From Halomonas dongshanensis (GTDB taxonomy: Bacteria > Pseudomonadota > Gammaproteobacteria > Pseudomonadales > Halomonadaceae): a stretch of DNA of 64,000 nucleotides. The stretch's first letter is position 1; each line of letters begins with the position of its first letter. The notes under the pieces were generated by a model. It was not told where the DNA came from. It ran no database searches and was given only the letters and a program-made list of their open reading frames with translations. Below are positions 27,678-36,378 of the stretch, piece by piece. Position numbers and translations under genes: made by a program. Where the stretch lies: positions 1 through 64,000 of the forward strand of contig NZ_JAJISC010000008.1 of assembly GCF_024790395.1 (NCBI RefSeq). The letters run 5' to 3'.

Positions 27678-28133
27678 TTATTTGGCTTCGCGCCAGCCGC
27701 CCAGTACGCGACTATCGGGGCCGAAGAGCACTAAGCGATCGTGGTCGATCAGGTAGCGGTAGGCGTTTTCCAACATGCCGGTGACGCGCTGGGCGTCGGC
27801 CTGTTTAGGACAGGCCATGCGCGTACTCGCCAGCCGACTGATCTCGATACGCTGACTATCGCCAAGCGTAGCCGTCCCGGTAAAGGTGTTACAGCCATCG
27901 CTGCCGCTCACCTTACCGTCGCGGCCAATACGAAAGTGGGGCGTTTCCGGCATCGATAGACGCTCGTCGGTGCCGACGAGCAAAAGATTCCACCGCTGCT
28001 CGACGACATCCCCAGTCAACCCTTTGTCGCTCGAGGGCGTTGGGTAGTGCGTCTCGCTCGGCGTACTGCTACACCCGGCCAGCACCAACCCTAAAAGCCC
28101 AGCGCTTGCCAGACGAAATATCGCGCGTTGCAT
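27678..28133 (-). CDS. META-domain lipoprotein (HslJ-like)
   Basis: This 151-residue lipoprotein has the signal-peptide lipobox LAGC with lipidated C21, followed by a Ser/Thr-rich linker. The META domain follows: a start like EQRWNLLLV, the hallmark SGSDGCNTFTGTATL near the middle, and a Cys-containing RMACP segment. The domain is shared with E. coli HslJ, an outer-membrane protein tied to heat and novobiocin resistance. Biochemical function in this family is poorly known. It is followed by the shared terminator. It lies in a local cluster of small envelope proteins (27678-31097). Confidence 0.82.
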   Translation of the reverse strand: MQRAIFRLASAGLLGLVLAGCSSTPSETHYPTPSSDKGLTGDVVEQRWNLLLVGTDERLSMPETPHFRIGRDGKVSGSDGCNTFTGTATLGDSQRIEISRLASTRMACPKQADAQRVTGMLENAYRYLIDHDRLVLFGPDSRVLGGWREAK

Positions 28134-28163
28134 GTCACCTTCCTTCTACCGTGATGAGCGGCC

Positions 28164-28604
28164 TTACCAGCTGCCGCTGTTTTCCATCGACGCCCAGGGC
28201 TCCGCAGGGGCCAGGGCATCACCTTTTTGCAGTAGCTCGACGGAAATACCGTCCGGCGAGCGCACGAAGGCCATGTAACCATCGCGCGGCGGGCGGTTGA
28301 TCGTCACACCATTATCCTGCAGTTTCTGACACAGGGCGTAGATATCGTCCACGCGGTAGGCCAGGTGACCGAAATTACGCCCGCCGGTGTAGCTCTCCGG
28401 GTCCCAGTTGTAGGTAAGCTCGAGCTCTGGCGCGGTCAGGCGCTCCGAGCGCGCTTCGTCTTCGGGCGCGGCCAAGAAGATCAAGGTGAAGCGGCCTTTT
28501 TCGTTTTCCTTGCGGCGCACCTCTTTTAGACCCAGCAGGTCGCAGTAGAAGTGCAAAGAGGCGTCCAGGTCGCTGACCCGTACCATGGTGTGAAGAAACT
28601 GCAT
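28164..28604 (-). CDS. gloA: Lactoylglutathione lyase (glyoxalase I)
   Basis: GloA converts the hemithioacetal of methylglyoxal and glutathione to S-lactoylglutathione, the first step of methylglyoxal detoxification. The 146 residues form two beta-alpha-beta-beta-beta modules. The four metal ligands match the bacterial Ni-type enzyme: H5, E62, H80 and E123. The start has a strong Shine-Dalgarno (AAGGAG). The gene shares its direction with the META lipoprotein gene downstream, 30 nt away, so they may form one transcript. Confidence 0.93.
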   Translation of the reverse strand: MQFLHTMVRVSDLDASLHFYCDLLGLKEVRRKENEKGRFTLIFLAAPEDEARSERLTAPELELTYNWDPESYTGGRNFGHLAYRVDDIYALCQKLQDNGVTINRPPRDGYMAFVRSPDGISVELLQKGDALAPAEPWASMENSGSW

Positions 28605-28668
28605 GGGAACTCCTTATAGGGGGTCTTGGCCGCTAACAGCGTGCGTTTTCGTTACAAAAATGCGACAC

Positions 28669-28711
28669 AAGACATACCTTTTATCAACGCTGTATAATCA
28701 CGATCAGCGTT
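28669..28711 (+). promoter_or_regulatory. Promoter with overlapping inverted repeat before the YdjM-like gene
   Basis: AAGACA (28669-28674) and a perfect TATAAT (28693-28698) are spaced by 18 nt. The -10 is flanked by a perfect 7-bp inverted repeat, AACGCTG (28686-28692) and CAGCGTT (28705-28711), with 12 nt between the arms. A repressor bound there would block the promoter. The left arm resembles half of a LexA box, but the spacing is 2 nt too long for a standard one. Confidence 0.55.
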
Positions 28712-28743
28712 TATCTTAGCTGGGTTACCCATAGGAGAAAACC

Positions 28744-29823
28744 GTGGATTCAGTCACGCAAGCTGCACTGGGAGCCGCCGTTGGAGGCGCCGTACTAGGG
28801 CGCCGCCTGGGCCGCAAGGCCATTCTCATCGGCGCGCTGCTGGGTACGCTGCCCGACCTGGACGTGGTGATCGACTACGGTGACGCCGTGGCCAACGTGA
28901 CAGAGCATCGCGGCTTTAGCCACTCGCTGTTCGTCCTGACGGGTGTGGGCACGCTTTTGGCGCTGATCTGCCACCGTTTTGCGCCGCCGCGTGACGTTTC
29001 CTTTCGCGCCTGGTGGCTGTTCTTCGTGCTCTGCCTGGTGACCCATCCGCTGCTCGATGCCTTGACCACCTACGGCACTCAGCTCTTCTGGCCGCTGGCA
29101 GGCCCGCCGGTCGCTTGGCCGATCATCTTCATCATCGACCCGTTCTATACGCTGCCGCTTCTAGCGGCACTGGGTGCGGGGCTACTGTCGCAAAACGTTC
29201 GCCGCGCCTGTACCTGGGGGCTGGCCCTCTCGACGCTCTACCTGACACTTGCCGCAGGGGCCAAGTGGCACGTCGAGCGCCAACTCGCGCCCGCGCTTGC
29301 CGAGCGCGGCCTTACCGAGGCCCCGCGCTTGGTCCAGCCGACACCGTTCAACGTGCTCCTGTGGCGGGTTACGGTAATGAACGACACGCGCTACTACGAA
29401 GGGCTGGTCAGCGTTTTCGACGGCGATCACCTCCCTCACCTTGAGGCGCTGACGCGCAATGCCGAGCTCGAGCCCTTCGCGCTGGCCTCGCCCCAGGGCC
29501 AGCGCTTGGCGTGGTTCAGCGGCCCTTTCCTGCGCTTTGAAGTCGCCCAGGATCCGTCAGAGCGAGGCGAGACGCTGCTAGCCACCGACATTCGCCTCGG
29601 TTTTCCCGGCTTTCATCCGTTCAATTTTGCCCTAGCGACGCGCGAGGGCAGCGACGAATGGCTACCTGCCGACGTTACCGATCAGATCAGCGCGCCGCGC
29701 GGGCTGAGTTTGGAAACCCTGTCGCGCCTGACCTCGCGCGCCCTGGGCGACCCTAGCGCGATGTGCATCAGCGATTTCGTGGCGCGCGAGTGGCGCACCG
29801 AGCCGCTCGTCGAGGTGTGCTGA
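28744..29823 (+). CDS. YdjM-like membrane-bound metal-dependent hydrolase (DUF457)
   Basis: The gene starts with GTG at 28744, with AGGAG 6 nt upstream, and encodes 359 residues. The N-terminal half is the DUF457 module: TLPDLDVVIDYGD followed by EHRGFSHSLF, with Asp and His candidates for a metal site, and several transmembrane helices up to about residue 175. The C-terminal half is a soluble domain without a family I can name. E. coli YdjM is a LexA-controlled inner-membrane protein of unknown activity. Here an inverted repeat overlaps the promoter. It is convergent with the next gene, 7 nt away. Confidence 0.75.
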   Translation: MDSVTQAALGAAVGGAVLGRRLGRKAILIGALLGTLPDLDVVIDYGDAVANVTEHRGFSHSLFVLTGVGTLLALICHRFAPPRDVSFRAWWLFFVLCLVTHPLLDALTTYGTQLFWPLAGPPVAWPIIFIIDPFYTLPLLAALGAGLLSQNVRRACTWGLALSTLYLTLAAGAKWHVERQLAPALAERGLTEAPRLVQPTPFNVLLWRVTVMNDTRYYEGLVSVFDGDHLPHLEALTRNAELEPFALASPQGQRLAWFSGPFLRFEVAQDPSERGETLLATDIRLGFPGFHPFNFALATREGSDEWLPADVTDQISAPRGLSLETLSRLTSRALGDPSAMCISDFVAREWRTEPLVEVC

Positions 29824-29830
29824 GACGCTA

Positions 29831-30559
29831 TCAGGGTGCGATGCCCTGACCGCAGCCGCTTAGCTGCTCGCCATTAAGGCTCAAGGTGACGCGGGCCGGA
29901 AAAGGCTCGCCGCTCATATCGTCAAAGCAGGCCGCCGCTTCGATGCGCACGCGAAAGAAATCATCCCCGTCGACGTTTTCCAGCACCACGCGCCCGGCAG
30001 CGTTGTCCATCACACTGATCACGTAGGGCCGTGTCTGCTGCTCTTCGCCGTAGCGGGTCACTAGGTGAAGCGAAGGCGTGGTGTTGTGTAGCGCAATCGA
30101 CCAGCCGGGCTCGTTACCGCGGGCGAAGAACATCACCTCGGGGTGATCGCGCCGCGTGAGAAGCGAACGCGCGCTCCCCTTCTCGCACTGTAGCTGCCCG
30201 CGCGGGGTCTCGACCTGAGCGCGCTCGCCGCGCTCCCAAAAGCCGATATCGCTATCTTGATAGCGCGCACCGCTCGCCACCCTAGCCTGAGGCAGCTTCC
30301 AGGCGCCATACAGCGACCACAGCCTAAGCGTTTCGCCGTCCTGCGCCGTCACCAGGTTCTGATTGGCGGGCTGGCACTGCCAGCTCTCGAAGCGCGCGGC
30401 GCCGCCGGCGAAGAGCGCCGAAGGCAATAGCGGCGCCCGGTTCTCCGCCCTCTCCTGTTCACCTATCTGCCCGCCTGACTGAGCGTTAGGCGTGGCAGCA
30501 CAGCCTGTAAGTGCCGCCAGCATCAAAGTCGCGGCCACAAGGCCATATTGGTTCGCCAT
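29831..30559 (-). CDS. Lipoprotein with MliC-like and COG3650-like domains
   Basis: This 242-residue protein has a lipoprotein signal (LMLAALTGC, lipidated Cys at about residue 20). The middle part (FESWQCQPANQNL to LQCEKGSA) carries paired cysteines like the MliC family of C-type lysozyme inhibitors. The C-terminal part, with FFARGNEPGWSIAL and a late Cys pair, resembles COG3650 envelope proteins. A role in protecting the wall or in envelope stress is an inference from the first domain. It is followed on the same strand by nothing until gloA, and the DUF3087 gene lies 25 nt upstream. Confidence 0.65.
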   Translation of the reverse strand: MANQYGLVAATLMLAALTGCAATPNAQSGGQIGEQERAENRAPLLPSALFAGGAARFESWQCQPANQNLVTAQDGETLRLWSLYGAWKLPQARVASGARYQDSDIGFWERGERAQVETPRGQLQCEKGSARSLLTRRDHPEVMFFARGNEPGWSIALHNTTPSLHLVTRYGEEQQTRPYVISVMDNAAGRVVLENVDGDDFFRVRIEAAACFDDMSGEPFPARVTLSLNGEQLSGCGQGIAP

Positions 30560-30584
30560 CTTATTGCTCCCTGAGGCGTGATTG

Positions 30585-31097
30585 TTATCGGGTGAAGGCG
30601 CTGAGGTCCTGAGGATCGAAGTGCTCGACGCGAGCAGGCAGCCCTAGCTCCTCGCGTTTGGCGTCGATGCGGCGGCGCTCGGCATCGCGCTCACTGTTGG
30701 CGTCGCGCGTACGGCCGTTGAGTTCGGCCATTTGATCGAGGCCCGCGTAAAAGAAAGCCAATACATCCAGCGCGCTACGGTTGTCCTCCTCGACACCACG
30801 CCGTAGTGCCGGTAGGTAGCTGCTAATGTGCGACAGCGACTGTTTGAGTTGGCCCACGTAGCGCACCTCACGCATCCAGGGGCGCTCGCGCAGCACGGCA
30901 AAGAGCGCGCTGGTAGCCAAAAGCCCCAGCACGACGCCGAAAACGTTGGGCCAGAGCCCAGGGCCGAACGCCGACGCCAGTAGCATGGCGAAGAGCAAAC
31001 CGAAGATCACCAGTTGCCCCAGCAGAGCGAAGGTGATCATGCGCGCCTTGCGGCGGTAGGCGTTGGGGTCGATAGGTTCGAAGGTAAAAATCGCCAT
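30585..31097 (-). CDS. DUF3087 family membrane protein
   Basis: This 170-residue protein has two central hydrophobic helices (about residues 22-44 and 50-68). A charged helical C-terminal half follows (LKQSLSHISSYLPALRRGV and AERRRIDAKREEL), likely cytoplasmic. It resembles the DUF3087 family found in Pseudomonas, Halomonas and relatives, whose function is unknown. It probably shares a transcript with the MliC-like lipoprotein gene 25 nt downstream. Confidence 0.68.
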   Translation of the reverse strand: MAIFTFEPIDPNAYRRKARMITFALLGQLVIFGLLFAMLLASAFGPGLWPNVFGVVLGLLATSALFAVLRERPWMREVRYVGQLKQSLSHISSYLPALRRGVEEDNRSALDVLAFFYAGLDQMAELNGRTRDANSERDAERRRIDAKREELGLPARVEHFDPQDLSAFTR

Positions 31098-31194
31098 GAT
31101 CGGCCTCGTGTGAACGCTGAAACGCTCATCATACGGGGCCGACCCTGGCTGGCAAGGGAAAGTGCCTAATCAGAAAGCCAAACGAGGACGAGCC

Positions 31195-32253
31195 TTAGCG
31201 CAGTTTCTCGGCGGCCAGGCGTAATAGGTGCTCGGTGGTTTCCCAGCCGATACAGGCATCGGTGACCGAAACACCGTAGCGCAGGGCGCTTCCTAGCGCC
31301 TGTTTACCCTCGTGAAGGTGGCTCTCCAGCATCAGCGCTACGAGGTTGGTCTCGCCCGCTTGGCGCTGAGCCAACACATCGAGCAGCACTTCGCTCTGGC
31401 GGCGATGATCCTTACGCGCGTTGGCGTGACTGCAGTCGACCATCAGCCGGGGATTCTGCCCCGCCTCGCGCAAGGCACGAATCGCGGCCTGAACGTGGTG
31501 CGTCTGGTAGTTGGGTTCGCCGTGGCCACCGCGCAGCACCACATGGGCGTAGGGATTCCCTGAGGTGCTCTGGACGACGGACCGCCCCTCGGCGTCGATG
31601 GCAAAGCGCTGATGCGGGTGCGCCGCCGCCTTCATCGCATCGATGGCGACCTGCACGTCACCGCTGGTGGCGTTTTTGAACCCCACGGCGGCGTCAAGAT
31701 CGCTTGCCAGTTCGCGATGAAGCTGGCACTCGGTGGTGCGCGCGCCAATGGCGACCCAGCTCAGTACATCGTCAAGATAGGGTGCGAGCATCGGCTGCAA
31801 AAGCTCGGTGGCAATCGGCAGCCCGCGCGCCGCAACCTCGGTCATCAGTTCACGCGAGAGCGCCACACCGCGTGCCATGTTGCCGCTGCCGTTGAGTTCT
31901 GGGTCGTAGGCGAGTCCCTTCCAGCCCACGGTGGTACGCGGCTTCTCGATGTAGACGCGCATTACCGGCAGGATGCGCTCATCGATCTCTTCGCTTAGCC
32001 GTGCCAGGCGGTCGGCGTACTCGAGCGCGGCGTTAGGATCATGCACGGAACACGGGCCGACGACGACCAGTAGGCGGTCGTCGACTCCAGAAAGAATGGC
32101 CTGAACGGCCTGACGCTGGCGCTCTACCTGACCGGCGAGCGCTGGCGAAAGTGAATGCTTACGCTTGAGCTCGGCGGGCGACGGCAACTGCACCGCCGTA
32201 CTAATGGAATGGGTAACGGGCGATTTTTTTAGTGTGGCAACGGGGGCATTCAT
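31195..32253 (-). CDS. aroH: 3-deoxy-7-phosphoheptulonate (DAHP) synthase, class I alpha
   Basis: This enzyme condenses phosphoenolpyruvate and erythrose 4-phosphate, committing carbon to the shikimate pathway. From the ATG at 32253, with GGAGAG upstream, it has 352 residues. The frame remains open upstream to 32358, but that stretch overlaps another ORF in a different frame. Family motifs include VVVGPCSVHD, YIEKPRTTVGWKGL, LVALMLESHLHEG and VTDACIGWETTE. The AroF/G/H isoform cannot be told by eye, so the symbol is tentative. Upstream lies a leader peptide with aromatic codons and a terminator, so it is probably controlled by attenuation on aromatic tRNA charging. Confidence 0.9.
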   Translation of the reverse strand: MNAPVATLKKSPVTHSISTAVQLPSPAELKRKHSLSPALAGQVERQRQAVQAILSGVDDRLLVVVGPCSVHDPNAALEYADRLARLSEEIDERILPVMRVYIEKPRTTVGWKGLAYDPELNGSGNMARGVALSRELMTEVAARGLPIATELLQPMLAPYLDDVLSWVAIGARTTECQLHRELASDLDAAVGFKNATSGDVQVAIDAMKAAAHPHQRFAIDAEGRSVVQSTSGNPYAHVVLRGGHGEPNYQTHHVQAAIRALREAGQNPRLMVDCSHANARKDHRRQSEVLLDVLAQRQAGETNLVALMLESHLHEGKQALGSALRYGVSVTDACIGWETTEHLLRLAAEKLR

Positions 32254-32255
32254 TG

Positions 32256-32423
32256 TTAACTCTCCGGTAACGAGTGACATCGTGTCAGTTGTTGACCACC
32301 CAGGGCCACACGATCGGAGGTGGTCAGCTGCACCGATCGCGCGTCGGTAAATCGCCAATAGTCACCATAACCAGAGAATGGCGTGACTAACTCAGCAATT
32401 GAGGCGACGTAACGATGGATCAT
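32256..32423 (-). CDS. Unannotated 55-residue ORF directly upstream of the DAHP synthase
   Basis: An ATG at 32423 follows a strong Shine-Dalgarno (AAAGGAG, 7 nt spacing). The ORF runs 55 codons to a TAA only 2 nt before the DAHP synthase ATG, and that gene's own Shine-Dalgarno lies inside the last codons. The product starts MIHRYVASIAELV and includes SGYGDYWRFTD. I recognise no family. It lies after the attenuator terminator, so it would be made only on read-through. It may be a real small protein, a second regulatory leader ORF, or a device to couple translation. The strong ribosome site is better than that of many real genes here. Confidence 0.45.
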   Translation of the reverse strand: MIHRYVASIAELVTPFSGYGDYWRFTDARSVQLTTSDRVALGGQQLTRCHSLPES

Positions 32424-32473
32424 GGTGCAGCTCCTTTCCTAAAGAGTAGCGATCTTTCATTGAGGCCAAAACG

Positions 32474-32509
32474 CAAACGCCCCGGCGGGTGATCCCGCCA
32501 GGGCGTTTG
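32474..32509 (-). terminator. Attenuator terminator in the DAHP synthase leader
   Basis: A 16-bp stem (on the RNA strand CAAACGCCCTGGCGGG, loop ATCA, and its complement with one G-U pair) is followed by GTTTTGG. It lies 41 nt after the aromatic leader peptide and 220 nt before the structural gene. The only base imperfection pairs as G-U on the minus strand and mismatches on the plus strand, so it is built for leftward transcription. A segment CAGGGG (32535-32540) can pair with its 5' arm as an antiterminator. Confidence 0.8.
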
Positions 32510-32550
32510 ATTGGCAGGTCATCCGCGGAGGGTGCCCCTGCTAGTGCGAC

Positions 32551-32673
32551 TCAGACGTCGCCCACAGGACCACCTTGGCTAAACCAATACCAGAAATAGA
32601 CGGCTGCCGCGCACGCGCCACTCACCCGTGAAGGCAAAAAGCGATGCGTGTGTCGGTTAGCCGCTGAGGTCAT
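32551..32673 (-). CDS. Aromatic leader peptide (attenuator) of the DAHP synthase gene
   Basis: This 40-codon ORF is too short for usual gene callers. It starts with ATG at 32673 after AAGG. Codons 26-31 are Tyr-Phe-Trp-Tyr-Trp-Phe, six aromatic residues in a row, followed by nine codons and TGA. A nested stem follows at once (GCGAC/GTCGC with an outer pairing between CCTG and CAGG), and then the terminator at 32474-32509. This is the canonical form of ribosome-mediated attenuation. Scarce charged aromatic tRNA would stall the ribosome, free the antiterminator and allow DAHP synthase expression. Using all three aromatic amino acids suits an enzyme feeding all three pathways. Confidence 0.85.
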   Translation of the reverse strand: MTSAANRHTHRFLPSRVSGACAAAVYFWYWFSQGGPVGDV

Positions 32674-32773
32674 GGAATCGCCTTGGATGCTGCGCTTATC
32701 GAAAATCGTAGAAATCTATCCTGCCTGTCGCTGCGCCGAATGGCAAGCCCTTGCGGCGCATTAACCAACCCGA

Positions 32774-33529
32774 TTAACAGCCCAAAGAGGCGGCAGGGCG
32801 TGGCGCGTAGGCGAAGACGTCAGAGAAAACGCGCTCCTGACGGATACCACGGCGCTCGAGTACGTCGAGACACGCATACACCATGCCGGGCGAGCCCGAG
32901 AGATAGATATCGTAGTCTTCGAACGCGGTCGAAGCTTTCTCCAGCACGAAATCGATACGCCCCTGATAGTGGGCGATACGCTCGCCCTCGGCCAGAGGCT
33001 CGGTCAGAGGGAACTCGGTAACAGCATGGAAGTGGACGTTATCGAACTGCTGTGCCCATTGGGTTACCAGCGCCTCGGCGTAGAAATCGCGGTGCTCGCG
33101 GGCAGCCCACCAAAGCTCGATGGCTCTTTCAGGCTTACGCGCAAGCGACGCTTCGACGATGGCCTTCATCTGGGCAAAGCCGGTACCGGCGGCGATCAAC
33201 AGCAGCGGGCGTTCGCTGGCTTCGTCGAGGACGCACTCGCCGCTGGGTAGACGTACGGTCAAGCGGTTAGCGACGCTGAGAAGTTCGCGCACCCGGGCGG
33301 AGCTGCCGCGCTCGGGCCAGTGTTGGATATGCAGCTCCAGAGTGCCATTACCGCGATCGGCGCTGGCAATGGAGAAGGGAATCCAAACGTTTTCGTCGAG
33401 CTGAAGCTCCAGATACTGGCCGGGGGCGTGCTGCATCGCCTCGGCGCGTCCCTCCAGGGTGACCCCGAGCACGTCGGGGTTAAGCTCTTCCACCTGGGTG
33501 ACTTGGCAAGTCAACGTCCTTGCGCTCAT
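32774..33529 (-). CDS. fre: NAD(P)H-flavin reductase (ferredoxin-NADP reductase fold)
   Basis: This is a 251-residue oxidoreductase with an N-terminal FAD/FMN-binding barrel (motif WIPFSIAS in place of RxYS) and a C-terminal NAD(P)H domain with GTGFAQMKAIVE. It lacks an iron-sulfur domain. It sits 24 nt downstream of ubiD, the same pairing as fre beside ubiD in E. coli. Reduced flavin is the substrate for making the prenylated FMN cofactor of UbiD, so the linkage makes biochemical sense, although Fre also feeds other flavin users. A GAGG Shine-Dalgarno precedes the start. Confidence 0.85.
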   Translation of the reverse strand: MSARTLTCQVTQVEELNPDVLGVTLEGRAEAMQHAPGQYLELQLDENVWIPFSIASADRGNGTLELHIQHWPERGSSARVRELLSVANRLTVRLPSGECVLDEASERPLLLIAAGTGFAQMKAIVEASLARKPERAIELWWAAREHRDFYAEALVTQWAQQFDNVHFHAVTEFPLTEPLAEGERIAHYQGRIDFVLEKASTAFEDYDIYLSGSPGMVYACLDVLERRGIRQERVFSDVFAYAPRPAASLGC

Positions 33530-33553
33530 GCAAACCTCGTTCAGGGAATTCGT

Positions 33554-35065
33554 TCAGGGGTTGCCTTGATGCCCGCCGGTGCGCGGGGTGGGCAGCGGCA
33601 GATCGATGCCAAGCTCCTCCCAACGCGCATCGACGCGCTCTTTGACCGCCTCGTCCATGACGATCGGCGTGCCCCACTCGCGGTCGGTCTCGCCCGGCCA
33701 CTTGCTGGTCGCGTCCATCCCCATCTTCGACCCCAAGCCCGAAACGGGCGAGGCGAAGTCGAGATAGTCGATGGGAGTATTCTCTACCAGCACGGTATCG
33801 CGGGCCGGATCCATCCGCGTGGTGATCGCCCAGATCACGTCTTCCCAATTGCGCGCATCGACATCGTCGTCGAGCACGATGACGAACTTGGTGTACATGA
33901 ACTGACGCAGAAAGCTCCACACCCCCATCATCACGCGCTTGGCGTGGCCGGGGTACTGCTTCTTCATGGTCACGACGGCCATGCGATAAGAGCAGCCTTC
34001 GGGGGGCAGATAGAAATCGACGATCTCGGGGAACTGCTTACGCAGGATGGGCACGAACACTTCGTTGAGCGCAACGCCGAGAACGGCAGGCTCATCGGGT
34101 GGGCGGCCAGTGTAGGTCGAGTGGTAGATGGCATCGCGGCGCTGCGTGATGCGCGTCACGGTAAAGACCGGGAAGTGGTCGACTTCGTTGTAGTAGCCGG
34201 TATGGTCGCCAAAGGGGCCCTCGGGCGCCATGTCGTCGGGGTGAATCACCCCTTCGAGGATGATCTCCGCCGAGGCGGGCACTTCGAGATCGCTCTCGCC
34301 ACACTTGACCAGCTCCGTACGCGAGCCGCGCAAGAGCCCGGCAAAGGCGTATTCGGAGAGCGAATCGGGCACCGGGGTGACGGCGCCGAGAATCGTCGCC
34401 GGGTCGGCACCGAGGGCCACCGCCACCGGGAAAGGCTCGCCGGGGTGCGCCTGCTGGAACTCCTGAAAATCGAGCGCGCCGCCGCGATGGGAGAGCCAGC
34501 GCATGATCAAGCGGTTCTTGCCGATCTTCTGCTGACGATAGATACCCAGATTTTGGCGCTTCTTGTGCGGCCCACGAGTGATGACTAGCGGCCAGGTGAC
34601 CAGCGGTGCGGCATCGCCCGGCCAGCAGTGCTGAATCGGCAGGCGGTCGAGATCGACCTCATCGCCTTCGAACACCACCTCCTGCACCGGCGCCTTACGC
34701 ACGAGCTTAGGGCCCATGCTCAACACCTGCTTGAAAATCGGCAGCTTCTCCCAAGCGTCCTTCAACCCCTTGGGCGGATCGGGCTCCTTGAGAAAGGCCA
34801 ACAGCTTGCCCACTTCACGTAGCGCCTCCACCGACTCCTGCCCCATTCCTAGAGCCACCCGGCGAGGCGTGCCGAAGAGATTGCCCAGCAGCGGCATGTC
34901 GTGCCCTTTGACGTTTTCGAAGAGCAGCGCCGGGCCACCGGCTCGTAGCGTGCGGTCACAAATCTCGGTGATTTCGAGGTAGGGATCGACTTCCGCCGTG
35001 ATACGTTTCAACTCGCCCTGGGCTTCCAGGGCGGCAATAAAGTCGCGCAGGTCGTGATACTTCAA
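33554..35065 (-). CDS. ubiD: 4-hydroxy-3-polyprenylbenzoate decarboxylase
   Basis: UbiD removes the carboxyl group of the prenylated 4-hydroxybenzoate during ubiquinone synthesis, using prenylated FMN made by UbiX. The 503 residues match the family length. Conserved segments include [13 protein letters not shown]-like [15 protein letters not shown] near residue 60 and [20 protein letters not shown], which carries the catalytic Glu and metal-binding residues, with [15 protein letters not shown] after it. It is cotranscribed with the flavin reductase gene downstream. ubiX is not in the window. Confidence 0.95.
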   Translation of the reverse strand: MKYHDLRDFIAALEAQGELKRITAEVDPYLEITEICDRTLRAGGPALLFENVKGHDMPLLGNLFGTPRRVALGMGQESVEALREVGKLLAFLKEPDPPKGLKDAWEKLPIFKQVLSMGPKLVRKAPVQEVVFEGDEVDLDRLPIQHCWPGDAAPLVTWPLVITRGPHKKRQNLGIYRQQKIGKNRLIMRWLSHRGGALDFQEFQQAHPGEPFPVAVALGADPATILGAVTPVPDSLSEYAFAGLLRGSRTELVKCGESDLEVPASAEIILEGVIHPDDMAPEGPFGDHTGYYNEVDHFPVFTVTRITQRRDAIYHSTYTGRPPDEPAVLGVALNEVFVPILRKQFPEIVDFYLPPEGCSYRMAVVTMKKQYPGHAKRVMMGVWSFLRQFMYTKFVIVLDDDVDARNWEDVIWAITTRMDPARDTVLVENTPIDYLDFASPVSGLGSKMGMDATSKWPGETDREWGTPIVMDEAVKERVDARWEELGIDLPLPTPRTGGHQGNP

Positions 35066-35118
35066 CCGCCGGCTCCTCGGTCTGCCAATACGAATCTAAC
35101 CGCCAGGGCACCGCTAGC

Positions 35119-36378
35119 TTAGCGGCGCTTCATCGCCTCGAAGAATTCGAGGTTGGTCTTAGTGTCTTTCAAGCGGTCGATCAAAAATTCGGTCGCCGCC
35201 GTATCTTCCATGGGATTGAGCAGCTTGCGCAAAATCCACATGCGCTGCATCTCGTCTTCCGAGGCCAGAAGGTCCTCACGGCGGGTGCCGCTGCGACGAA
35301 TGTTGATCGCCGGGAACACACGCCGCTCCGCCAGTTTACGGTCCAGGTGCGCTTCCATGTTGCCAGTACCCTTGAACTCCTCGAAGATCACCTCGTCCAT
35401 CTTCGAGCCGGTATCGACCAGGGCCGTGGCGATGATGGTGAGGCTGCCGCCCTCTTCGATGTTACGCGCAGCACCGAAGAAACGCTTGGGCTTCTCCAGG
35501 GCATGAGCGTCGACACCACCGGTCAACACCTTACCGGAACTCGGCACCACGGTGTTGTAAGCACGCGCTAGGCGGGTGATGGAGTCGAGCAGGATGACCA
35601 CGTCTTTTTTGTGTTCGACCAAGCGCTTGGCTTTCTCGATGACCATCTCGGCGACCTGGACGTGGCGCGCGGGCGGCTCGTCGAAGGTAGAAGCCACCAC
35701 TTCGCCGCGCACGGTACGCGACATTTCGGTCACCTCTTCCGGGCGCTCGTCGATCAACAATACGATCAGATGGCACTCGGGGTTGTTACGCGTGATGGAC
35801 GTGGCGATGTTCTGCAGCATCAACGTCTTACCCGCCTTGGGCGGGGAAACGAGCAAACCACGCTGGCCCTTGCCGATGGGCGCGGTCAGGTCGATGATGC
35901 GGGCGGTGAGATCCTCGGTGGAGCCGTTACCGATCTCCATACGCAGCCGCTCTTCCGGGAACAGCGGCGTCAGGTTCTCGAACAGGATCTTGTGCTTGGC
36001 GTTCTCAGGCCGGTCGAAGTTGATCTGACTGACCTTGAGCAGCGCGAAGTAGCGCTCGCCTTCTTTGGGCGGACGAATCTTACCGGAGATGGAGTCGCCC
36101 TTGCGCAGGTTGAAGCGACGGATCTGTGACGGCGAGACGTAGATGTCATCCGGCCCAGCGAGGTAGGAGCTGTCGGCGCTGCGCAGAAAGCCAAAGCCGT
36201 CCTGGAGGATTTCCAGCACGCCATCGCCGTAGATGTCCTCGCCGCTCTTGGCGTGCTTTTTGAGGATGGCGAAGATGATGTCCTGCTTGCGCGAGCGAGC
36301 TAGGTTGTCGATACCCATTTCGCGGGCGAGTTCGAGCAGCTCGGGAACGGATTTTTGCTTGAGTTCAGTAAGATTCAT
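35119..36378 (-). CDS. rho: Transcription termination factor Rho
   Basis: Rho is a hexameric RNA-dependent ATPase that terminates untranslated transcripts. The family start is the ATG at 36378 ([18 protein letters not shown]), giving 419 residues, although the frame is open to 36447. The N-terminal helical domain is followed by the cold-shock-like RNA-binding fold (GFGFLRS), the Walker A SPPKAGKT with Walker [11 protein letters not shown], and the secondary RNA-binding Q and R loops. There is no clear Shine-Dalgarno before the start, and the leader is long, which fits autogenous control. trxA, normally upstream, is absent from the gap. Confidence 0.97.
   Translation of the reverse strand: MNLTELKQKSVPELLELAREMGIDNLARSRKQDIIFAILKKHAKSGEDIYGDGVLEILQDGFGFLRSADSSYLAGPDDIYVSPSQIRRFNLRKGDSISGKIRPPKEGERYFALLKVSQINFDRPENAKHKILFENLTPLFPEERLRMEIGNGSTEDLTARIIDLTAPIGKGQRGLLVSPPKAGKTLMLQNIATSITRNNPECHLIVLLIDERPEEVTEMSRTVRGEVVASTFDEPPARHVQVAEMVIEKAKRLVEHKKDVVILLDSITRLARAYNTVVPSSGKVLTGGVDAHALEKPKRFFGAARNIEEGGSLTIIATALVDTGSKMDEVIFEEFKGTGNMEAHLDRKLAERRVFPAINIRRSGTRREDLLASEDEMQRMWILRKLLNPMEDTAATEFLIDRLKDTKTNLEFFEAMKRR

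Noticed and set aside
28689-28707. A LexA box in front of the YdjM-like gene
   Set aside because: CTG and CAG are 12 nt apart, not the 10 nt that LexA requires, so I list only an unspecified operator.
32424-32460. An alternative ORF starting at the ATG at 32460 after the attenuator
   Set aside because: It is only about 22 codons with no Shine-Dalgarno and contains the strong ribosome site of the 55-codon ORF.
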